Shown in pieces: positions 1 through 10,100 of a stretch of DNA of 64,000 nucleotides. This stretch comes from Isoperla grammatica. Lineage: Eukaryota > Arthropoda > Insecta > Plecoptera > Perlodidae. The notes beneath the pieces are model-generated. The model was not told where the DNA came from, did not search any database, and saw only the letters and a list, made by a program, of their open reading frames with translations. The position numbers were made by a program, and so were the translations under genes. The stretch covers positions 39,880,274-39,944,273 of the forward strand of contig OX246744.1 of NCBI GenBank assembly GCA_945910005.1, given 5' to 3'. Every line of letters starts with the position of its first letter. Position 1 is the stretch's first letter.

Positions 1-1272
1 CATGGGCCCTGGATTAAATGCTATTTTTCTCTCTCTTGGTATGTGTTTGCGGTTTAATTATGCAGGAATAATCTTTAGTTTCTTATTATCTAATTAATTA
101 TATTCACTTATAAATTAACAACTTCTTAATTATGTTTGGGAAGATTTAAAGTAGTTCCGTCCTATCATGCTAGGCATAAAGGTATGAAGAAGGAACAGCT
201 ACAAACGACCGACTTTTGTCAATTGCTTTGTCTGTCTGCATATTGTCGTACCCTAAAGGCACAGGGAACGCATATGACCACTCTAAAAGATCCCGAGTAA
301 TGTTTTCAGTGTCAATGTTTCTTGATATCGGTAATACATTTTCATAAATAATATTACAGGGTAAATCAGCCGAACACAGGTGTCACTTGTTAAAGAAAAA
401 ACGCCGCCATGTTTCCCCCACTTGAACTAAACTCCTGTCAAACACGAAACGGCAATAAAGATAACAGACCATCAAATGACAAAGAAATACATAAAGTATC
501 CTAGCAACACACAGAAGTCAAAGCTTTCTTGATGGTAGTATTTTTAAGTCACGGCCTACCAAAGCTAGTATTTTCTAACACCGCCTTGCCGATCAGTGTA
601 TTTTCACTCTGACAGGTATAGTGCGCGGATGAGCACTGCGTAAACGTCCACATATCACTACGCCGGCCAGAGTAATTAGTTGGGACGACACAACCTTCTT
701 TGTTACGGCGTCCGGCCTATACGGGCTGTAGTCACAGTCACAGCGAAAGCAGACAACAGCAGAAATTGTCACTCATAAAAGCATAGATAGGTATAACATT
801 TATATCTATGATAAAAACAACATCTGCCATCTGCTAATTATCATTTCAGCATAACAATTGGCCCCTCAAAATTGACTAGACGCATTCTGGTGGCAAGAAA
901 ATAAAGTACTATAAGGATGAGTTTATCTGTCAATTGTTCATTGTTGCTTTATTGTTAAATCATCAATGGCGTAGATAAGGGTGTTGCTTAGCAGCGCTAT
1001 CTATGTGTTAGTTAGAGTCTCCAATAATAATTTAACTTTTATGGGTTTTCTTAATTGAGATTATATGGTGTTGTAATGTCACTAACTATTTAAACCATAA
1101 AATATTGTCCATACATTCACAATTTGCGGGCAAATAATTAGCCATGCCCCTCTTGACTGCGACAGCTGGATATTTTCGGCCCAGTCAACGCAGTGACTGG
1201 AGGGGTAACTGCGAGGTAAACTGGTACGTAAAAAGCAGTGACTGCAGCTAGACCACGAGTCAAGTTGGTACG
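1..1272. other. Non-coding DNA left of the first foldback element
   Basis: I find no coding exon, RNA gene or complete mobile element here. The stretch around 890-1010 contains a short dispersed motif (GCAGCGCTATCTATG) that recurs inverted near 35120-35140, so part of it is repeat-derived. The missing first coding exon of the left odorant receptor gene could lie here or further left, but I could not identify an ATG plus donor of the right phase. Confidence 0.5.
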
Positions 1273-1280
1273 GATCTCAG

Positions 1281-1610
1281 AGGGACGCTGAATAACGCCG
1301 AATGGAACAACGCCGAATCGATCGTGTAAACTGCACTTTTAAGTATAATCCTAACCCAAAAAAGTAGACCTTATTACCTGGAACAACGCCGAATATTTTT
1401 TGTCGTAAATCCACTGAAACAACGCCGAATCATTTCCGTGTAATACACGGGTTAGGTTAGGTTCGGCGTTGCTCCGGTGTATAACCGTCGAAAAAGATTC
1501 GGCGTTGTTCCAGGTTATAAGGTCTACTTTTTTTGGTTAGGAATATACTTGAGAGTGCAGTACACACGATTGATTCGGCGTTGATTCATTCGGCGCTATT
1601 CAGGCGACCC
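1281..1610. mobile_element. Foldback MITE with 8-bp target duplication and a TTAGG core
   Basis: The element is almost a complete inverted repeat. The left half (AATAACGCCGAA, then a segment around 1320-1400) returns as reverse complement at about 1500-1600. It is flanked by the 8-bp direct repeat GATCTCAG (1273-1280 and 1611-1618), which fits a hAT-type insertion. Its centre reads GTAATACACGGGTTAGGTTA and continues into TTCGGCG, so it holds a few units of the arthropod telomere pentamer. The same core flanks the long TTAGG arrays near 30.5, 31.6, 36.5 and 37.5 kb. It encodes no protein and is presumably non-autonomous. Confidence 0.75.
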
Positions 1611-1618
1611 GATCTCAG

Positions 1619-2194
1619 TCACTGCAGTGACTGCCAGTCATTGGTACGCTGCCTTGTATCGATCCTCCCGTTTGATAACCATGAGATTTGAACATTGTTG
1701 TAAGGGCTGCGACCGACTACCTGACTTGCGAGTACGACGATCCTCCGCTAGGTGGAGGTCAAGTTGACCTTGGTCGTCTAGATTGCCATGCCCATTGGCC
1801 GGATCGCTTAAAGTGTTATCTTACGGGGAATTCCGTACCTACAGTTACGTTATGTATTTAAAGGTACTTTCGAACAAAACCAGTAATCGGATTTATGTAA
1901 AAAGTTACATATTCGTGATAGAACAGACATTTAGTATAAAATATAACAACCTCATATTTTACAGCTACTTTACCTTTTTCCAAAATAATAATTACTTCAC
2001 AACCGATTTGTCCACCAAACTTTCTGGCGTTCAACTAACATCGAAGCTAACGTGTAGTTTACATTTCAACTTGACTGGACTCTCCGTTCGTGCCCTATCG
2101 CGTAACATATAAACTGAATAAAGGCCATTAAAATAGAATAGAGACGCTCGCTATGCTCGCTTACATAAATGTCAAGTAGTACCAACAGAATGTG
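1619..2194. other. Unassigned sequence before the 100-bp array
   Basis: A short open frame (1783-2112) exists but shows no recognisable domain and no splice context, so I do not call it a gene. The tandem array begins abruptly at about 2195, without a clear unique copy of the splice acceptor upstream of it. Confidence 0.4.
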
Positions 2195-3653
2195 CTTCTG
2201 TACTTCAGCCCCAGGTTGGCACACCTGCTCATGTTATACGTATCTTGTTGCAGGTCTGTGGTACGAAGACCCCCAGCCCGACCTTGAGTTCTACCTGCAG
2301 TACTTCAGCCCCAGGTTGGCACACCTGCTCATGTTATACGTATCTTGTTGCAGGTCTGTGGTACGAAGACCCCCAGCCCGACCTTGAGTTCTACCTGCAG
2401 TACTTCAGCCCCAGGTTGGCACACCTGCTCATGTTATGCGTATCTTGTTGCAGGTCTCTGGTACGAAGACCCCGAGCCCGGCCTTGAGTTCTACCTGCAG
2501 TACTTCAGCCCCAGGTTGGCACACCTGCTCATGTTATACGTATCTTGTTGCAGGTCTGTGGTACGAAGACCCCGAGCCCGACCTTGAGTTCTACCTGCAG
2601 TACTTCAGCCCCAGGTTGGCACACCTGCTCATGTTATACGTATCTTGTTGCAGGTCTCTGGTACGAAGACCCCCAGCCCGACCTTGAGTTATACCTGCAG
2701 TACTTCAGCCCCAGGTTGACACACCTGCTCATGTTATACGTATCTTGTTGCAGGTCTCTGGTACGAAGACCCCCAGCCCGACCTTGAGTTCTACCTGCAG
2801 TACTTCAGCCCCAGGTTGGCACACCTGCTCATGTTATGCGTATCATGTTGCAGGTCTCTGGTACGAAGACCCCGAGCCCGACCTTGAGTTCTACCTGCAG
2901 TACCTCAGCCCCAGGTTGGCACACCTGCTCATGTTATACGTATCTTGTTGCTGGTCTGTGGTACGAAGACCCCGAGCCCGACCTTGGGTTCTACCTGCAG
3001 TACTTCAGCCCCAGGTTGGCACACCTGCTCATGTTATACGTATCTTGTTGCAGGTCTGTGGTACGAAGACCCCGCGCCCGACCTTGAGTTCTACCTGTAG
3101 TACTTCAGCCCCAGGTTGGCACACCTGCTCATGTTATACGTATCTTGTTGCTGGTCTGTGGTACGAAGACCCCGAGCCCGACCTTGGGTTCTACCTGCAG
3201 TACCTCAGCCCCAGGTTGGCACACCTGCTCATGTTATACGTATCTTGTTGCAGGTCTGTGGTACGAAGACCCCGAGCCCGACCTTGAGTTCTACCTGCAG
3301 TACCTCAGCCCCAGGTTGGCACACCTGCTCATGTTATACGTATCTTGTTGCAGGTCTGTGGTACGAAGACCCCGAGCCCGACCTTGAGTTCTACCTGCAG
3401 TACCTCAGCCCCAGGTTGGCACACCTGCTCATGTTATGCGTATCATGTTGCAGGTCTGTGGTACGAAGACCCCGAGCCCGACCTTGAGTTCTACCTGCAG
3501 TACCTCAGCCCCAGGTTGGCACACCTGCTCATGTTATGCGTATCATGTTGCAGGTCTGTGGTACGAAGACCCCGAGCCCGACCTTGAGTTCTTCCTGCAG
3601 TACTTCAGCCCCAGGTTGGCACACCTGCTCATGTTATGCGTATCATGTTGCAG
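2195..3653 (+). repeat. 100-bp tandem array of splice acceptor plus OR exon A head (left arm)
   Basis: About 14.5 copies of a 100-bp unit. Each consists of roughly 24 bp resembling an intron end (TATCTTGTTGCAG) followed by the first 76 nt of odorant receptor exon A, up to CACACCTGCT. The last acceptor, at 3651-3653, leads into the full exon. Variation between copies is low (a few substitutions such as CTTGAG to CTTGGG or TTCAG to CTCAG). Since 100 is not divisible by three, each unit shifts the frame. No GT donor follows the exon piece before the next acceptor, so upstream copies cannot be ordinary internal exons. The same array lies inverted at 62192-64000. Confidence 0.9.
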
Positions 3654-4158
3654 GTCTGTGGTACGAAGACCCCGAGCCAGACCTTGAGTTCTACCTGCAG
3701 TACCTCAGCCCCAGGTTGGCACACCTGCTAGTTCGACACCGAAGTCTACGTCTGGCTCTTCGGTTCTTTCGTACATTCTACCCTTGTTGTCTGATTGTTA
3801 TTTATGCTTATACAGGCCTCGTATCATCTCCGATAGCTTTATATAACAACTGGGGTATTAACAGGAATGTTGTTTGCGAAGCATTTTTTAATATCTGCAT
3901 AAACTGCGATCTTGGCATTACTTATATGATAATGTTCTTCAGAAAGAAAGAGTTTTATGATATTTTCAAAGTCTTTGGAAATATATTCTGGTTTGTAACT
4001 TTAAACAATGAAGAACAAAGATCATTGTATTCAAAGGCCGAACGTTCCTGTCACAAAGTGACTATTGTTCTGCAATTTTACATTTTTCCAATATTTTCTG
4101 TTACAATACTTTTCTTTGGAGCCTTCATACTTCTTCCAAACAGAAAACTACTTTTCCT
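3654..4158 (+). CDS. OR left, exon A (N-terminal region, TM1-TM3)
   Basis: The exon follows the last array acceptor (TGTTGCAG) and ends at donor CT|GTAAGT. It opens with [19 protein letters not shown], an N-terminal cytoplasmic segment typical of ORs. Hydrophobic segments follow from FFRTFYPC to SSPIALY, from VVCEAFFNI to MIMFF, and around [17 protein letters not shown]. The stretch [20 protein letters not shown] is identical in the right copy, whereas the membrane segments around it differ at many residues. The first codon is split (xGT), so one upstream coding exon with a single leftover base is expected. Confidence 0.85.
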
Positions 4159-7100
4159 GTAAGTATTTACTGTTAATGAAGTTTATTTAGTCAGTAGACA
4201 ATATTTCACTAATTGATTACAAATATGGTTTAAGAACTTACGATCGGAAGGCGGAAGGGGGTAGGAAAAAAATGTATGTTTTGGAAAATATTTCAACATT
4301 ACATTGTGATTGGACAGAACGGATACAAGAGGTTTGTTCGCCCGACGTACTCTACTTGATCTGGCTGCTCTAGATCACGGAAATGCGTTCGTTCGTGCCA
4401 CATTCCTACTCGAGTTGTGTTCGCCCGACCAGAGTAGAGTGACCTGAGCAACTTAGATCAAGATATTCTTACTCTCGTTTTGAAGTCAGATCAAGCTAGA
4501 GTAAGTTACTCGTGCGCGAATTTGGCCGATGAAGTGTTCTGTGAAAACATGGAAGAAAGTGTCGACGGATGTTTCCTGTACAGGACTGTTGATAAGAAAG
4601 TTGTTAATTATCGTAAGTTATTATTATTATATGCCTAGTTAGTTTGTTTACTCTCGGCACTGGAAACGCGTTCGTCCGTCATCAGTGTTCGGAGTTGCTC
4701 TGGCGTTTCAGAAGCCTACTCGCGGTTGCTCGGGTCTGATCGAAGTAGAGCAGGGAGTAAGTTAGAGTACGTCGGGCGAACAAACCTAAGGAGTAGACTT
4801 TCCCTATCCTAACAGTCAAAATACATTATTTCAGACGTTGTGATAGCTAGACTTACTTATTTATGAATTACGTTTTAGTGTGTGCTATACCACACAGATT
4901 AATACAGTCCATTTGCATTATGATGAACATTTATGAAAGTTAGCAATGCGCTTTTTATTCTAATACTCTATGATTTCTAATGCAAATTCTCTGTTTTCAG
5001 TGAGATTTATCCCTTCAATTCAACAGCTTCACCTATTTACGAGATAGTCCTGTTCATACGTATATCTTATGCAATTGGTACAATGCTTACTATGAACACA
5101 ATAGGGTTGATTGGATTTGCATCCATTGTTCATTTTGAAGCATTTTTCAAACTTTTGATCAACAAAATGGAAAATATACGCAGTTTTTCCATGTCAATAA
5201 TTCGAGGAGGTATCTCTGAGACAAGTCAGCAAGTAGCTAGGATGTTGTCCGTACCTGAGCAACAAGTGAGGGAGGATGAGCTGGCCAGTATTATTGTGGA
5301 GGAATATGATAGTGATGATCACATCACTGAGGAGGGAGGAGGGGATACGTACGGAGGATTGCCTTATGGCTCTATATTGAGACGGAGTCCAGCAGGCATT
5401 GGCCAAGTGGCTTCTGAACAACACAGGGCCAGCGGCAACACCCTGTGGAACTCCCTATATGATCTGAACCATCGGGAACAAGGGCAGTCTACCCTTGATG
5501 CCACCATCGCAGGGGATGGACGTGGGACTGACAGTGAACAAGGGGAACAAGACAATGTAACAGAAGATGTGGAGATGACGTCATCTCAAGAACTGGACAA
5601 GGAAATGTGTTTCCAGTTGGGACAATTCGTTCGACTTCACCAAGTGTTCTTAAAGTACGTCCACCAATCATTATTCGAACGATTTTAAGTTATCAAATGA
5701 AGGGGAGTCCATCATTTTGAAGGTCCAGAGGTTTATTCTTCAACAAAATTGCATTTAATTCTCCTTTTATACATTAACTTAGTTTTCCGTTATGGCTTGC
5801 TAAAAATCTAGCATGATCGAAGTTAATGCAGGTTTGCAATTCTAGACTTGAAGTATTCCAGTCAATTGAATATAGCCACTGTACTGACGTATTACTTTTT
5901 AATATATCTACGGCAAACATATCGTTAAACCCATTATTTAAAACACCATTTCACTTGTGATGTTAACATTAGTAATAAGTGCTCAACAGAGAGTGTTTAT
6001 ATATAGGCATGGAAGTTAGTGTTAGACAAGAGCGGTCACGTACGGAAGCATTGAATGCAAACATGCCAACCCTCCCAGTAGATTATACAGTAGGTTATTA
6101 ATATACTAGAGCCATGCCAACAAAACAGCAATGAAAATTATTTAACCTTATTTAAACAAAAGGCAGTGCATGGATGCTCGCAGGGTGAGGCAAGTGGAAC
6201 CTGAAACGGTTTAATATTAAATATATAAAATTAAAATTAAAAATAAAATAAGAGTTTAGTTACTGAGTAGGTAGACTCTAAATGTGAATGTATTTACTTA
6301 TTTATTTAGTTGGTCGCAAGAATCCCTGTTTCATGCTGCAATGGAGCTTTATCGGATGAACCCCTCTTCAGTTGACCTAATATTTATATTAGCGTGTCCA
6401 GTAGGTAGCTCGTTGGTCCAGTAGGTGGCTCGTTGGTCCAGTAGGTGGCTTGTTGGTCCAGTAGGTGGCTCGTTGGTCCAGTAGGTGGCTCGTTGGTCCA
6501 GTTTAGATAGCTCGTTGGTCCAGTAGGTGGCTCGTTGGTCCGGTAGGTGGCTCGTTGGTCCAGTGGTTAGCATCCCTGCTTTCAATGCAGAAGGTCCCGA
6601 GTTCAAATCCAGGTTCAGGCAGAAGCTTTTAACTTTAAATATGGATTCAGTACCATTACTTCTTGTCTTAGGAATAAGTAAACGGTGACTTTAGAGCCGT
6701 CCTAGCAACGAAGCACGCAATAAATTCAAAGTTGTTCTGAATTGGTCTTGTTGATTCTGACATTTATTCGCAGGTGTTCGCACTGTCCAATCACTGATTT
6801 ATATGTTTCGTATTTGAAATATAAATCTTTGATTGGCTATCGCTCACTCGTCGATGGTGTTTGGAGATTACAGGGTTGGTTAAGTCGCTTTAAATAAGAG
6901 TCCCCCACTGCAAATCAGTTTAGTTACTGAGTGGGTAGACTCTAAGTGTGAATTTATGTATTTATTTATTTATAACTCGGGAAAACATCAGAAAGAACCT
7001 CAGTCAGATCTGCAGGTGGCCAAAATAAAACCGGCCACCTCCCGAATTAAAGCATCGCGGCACAAAGCTGAGCTTGATCTATAGATTTGACTGAAATAAA

Positions 7101-10100
7101 TGATCAGTAGTTAGCTTAACCTTTTGCCTCATCACACCACTTCTAGAGAAATAAGAAAAGAATAAGAATACATAACATTTGAACAACTGGACGCAGAAAC
7201 ATTTATTCTTGTTCCATTTTGACCTATTTACAGAAAGAGTAAATATTATTTAAATAAATCATAATAATACATATTTCTCCCCACAGTGTAGTTAAGGATT
7301 TCGGTCTAATGCTGGATGAGATCTTCGTTGTTCAGTGGTTGCTGAGCGTCGTCCTGCTAGGGATGACAATGGTGGTCCTCGCAAATGTAAGTATTGAAGA
7401 GGAGAAGTCTTCTCTCCGAACACGATATACTAATTCTTTATATTATGTCGGGTGTCCTCTTCTCCATCTCCGTCTCTCTCTCTTTCACTCTCCCTCAGAT
7501 TCCCTCTCTCCCTCCCTTTCTCTCATCTGTAAAGAAGTGGTTGGCTACACTCAAAAGGGCTTATTAGCCCAACGTAGCACGCCTTAAGCGAATAAATATA
7601 AAAATCAAATCTCTCCCTCTCCCTCTCCCTCTCCCTCTCCCTCTCCCTCTCCCTCTCCCTCTCCCTCTCCCTCTCCCTCTCCCTCTCCCTCTCCCTCTCC
7701 CTCTCCCTCTCCCTCTCCCTCTCCCTCTCCCTCTCCCTCTCCCTCTCCCTCTCCCTCTCCCTCTCCCTCTCCCTCTCCCTCTCCCTCTCCCCCTCCCTCT
7801 CCCTCTCCCTCTCCCTCTCCCTCTCCCTCTCCCTCTCCCTCTCCCTCTGTCTCTCTCACACTCTCTCTCCCTCTCCCTCTCCCTCTGTCTCTCTCACACT
7901 CTCTCTCTCTCTCTCACACTCTCTCTCTCTCTCTCAAACAACTCAATTAGAACTTGGAATGCTCTTCCTTCACAGATCAGGGATGTATGTGCACATCAAA
8001 AATTTCAACTTTTCAATCAATATTTCAAACAATGTCATCACAAGGCCGAAATATGGGTTTTATAACGTAAAAACCAAAAACACCAAAAAGCATTTTATAT
8101 ATTATTGTCTAAAATTTCGTAATACCTTCTCGCTCCGGCTGAATGGGGAGTGTATGGATGATGAGCTTGTTTCTTGTTTAACTGCTTTTTTTTGTTAAAT
8201 TGATATGTATCAATAAAATGTATGGATTATCATAGACATTAATAATTCTGTTAGTTTAACACTGCGTTATTATTATATTCTCTAAATTCAACGCTTACTT
8301 TAAATGAATTAACAATGCACTTTTTAAATACATAGTTAACCTACATTGCAATTAATTTATTTTATTATGAATTTGTAATTAAGAATTTGTATTGAGAAGT
8401 TTGATGTTCCTACAATTATTCTTGTGTTATTACTATTAGTGTTCAATTGGCAATAATTGTGTATATTCTATCAAAATGTATTACCAAAATAAATTATTTG
8501 TTATATGGTTGAGAATAAGATAAGGCTTCACTGGCCCTAATCCAGCTCAAAATAAAGAATCAATCAAACGTTCAATCAATCAATCATTAAATAAATAAAT
8601 CAATCGAATAATGCATTAATCAATTAATATCTGTCTCTCTCTGTCTCTCCTCTCTTATTCTCGCTCTTGCTCTTTCAATTCTCTCACAATTTCTCCTTCT
8701 CATTATCTACCTATCTCCCACTATCTTTCGGCCATTCAATATTCTCTATTTAAGAATGCTTTCTCTTTTCCAGGCTAAAGAAATAGGGTTGCTGGAGATA
8801 ATGCAAAGTTGCATATCGATTGAGGCCCTGATCCTATGCTTTCTCTACAACTACAAAGCAAATATTCTCACAGATCTGGTAAGAGGACAAACAATTTGTA
8901 TTATTAGTATATATAGTCATTGCATTCAAACAACTAATTGAATTGCATTCAAGTATACATAATAAGATATGCACATCTACCCACTTGCGGCCTCACATAC
9001 AAACATGCATCACACATACTCCCATGTTACAGGCTAATGCTGTAGGCGAGGCGTTGTACGCCTGTGATTGGCTGGAAGCCTCGCCGAGCTTCAAGCAGTC
9101 AATGCTCATGATACTCCCATGTTACAGGCTGATGCTGTAGGCGAGGCTTACCTCAACTGTGATTGGCTGGAAGCCTCGCCGAGCTTCAAGCGGTCATTGC
9201 TCATGATACTCCCATGTTACACCTTGCAGCTGTAGGCGAGGCTGTCTAATACTGTGATTGGCTCGAAGCCTTGCCGAGCTTCAGGCAGTCAATGCTTATG
9301 ATACTCCCATGCAGTGGCGGACTGGCAGGTACGGAACTACGGAAACCCGTACCCCCCCCCCCCCCGGGTGGGGGCCCCCTTGAGGGCCACCACCCAACAC
9401 CCTGAAAATATCTTACGCTATATAGATTATGAAACAATAGTAAGAAGAGCATATGTATCTCAAAGGGATATATAGGCCATCTAGAAGTGCTACAAAGATT
9501 TCCGCTTTCCTCCTCAGGCTCAGAGCTTACTTTTTTATAGGTTAGTTTGAAATAAAAATACGCCAGTGCTGAAAATTTCTTTAATTTAACTTTTAAAGTG
9601 GTGTTCACAGTTCAGCATGTTGTTGCACATACTTATCATCGTTAATCGATTTTTAACGTGTGTATATGCGTTTTAAACAAATTATAGGAAACAATATAGT
9701 TTGAAATATCCAACTGCCAGTGGTGGGAAAGTTGAAGTTCTTTTTGATTAATTTAATTTTTTAGTGATGTTCACAGTTCAACATGTTGTTCGACACACCT
9801 ATCATTATTTATCGATTTGTACACGTGTTTATATGCGTTCTTAACAAATCAATAGGAAACAAGAACCCTAAAGATTTCTGCTCGCTAGCTCGCTACTTTC
9901 ATGAGGATGACTCTTGATTGTTTGCGAGTAAACTTTGTTATATCGAAAAGTACTATTTTGCCAGGCTCAGTAAAAATGAAATAAAGGAGTTTTCAAGTTG
10001 TATGTCATTACAAAACCACTTTCCATAAAATAGCTGACTAAAAATCGGGCTGATCGCGTGTCTATAAGCGTTCAAAATTTAAAAAAGTGAACTTTGTGGC

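Larger units (their letters stand above)
6312..7085 (-). mobile_element. SINE-B copy, interrupted by SINE-A
   Basis: The two outer pieces (6312-6390 and about 6976-7085) together mirror a SINE-B at 60020-60270 in the right arm. The tRNA-like head is at the 7085 end, read on the minus strand (GCCGCGATGC and GGAGGTGGCC regions, decayed). The insertion occupies the same intron position in both arms, so it predates the inverted duplication. In the left copy a SINE-A has inserted into it. Confidence 0.65.

Noticed and set aside
2169..3690. Many overlapping open frames of about 80 residues across the 100-bp array
   Set aside because: They are the repeat read in wrong frames. Only the frame continuing LWYEDPEP into exon A agrees with a protein family.
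5655..5688. Termination of the OR at the TAA 30 nt after the exon B donor
   Set aside because: It would remove TM5-TM7. The donor, the split codon and the matching exon C in both arms support splicing.
7605..7859. Minus-strand Glu-Gly repeat protein
   Set aside because: Pure translation of the (CCCTCT)n microsatellite.
2195..9311. CRISPR-like arrays because of regular short repeats
   Set aside because: Units are contiguous with no unique spacers, and the DNA is eukaryotic.
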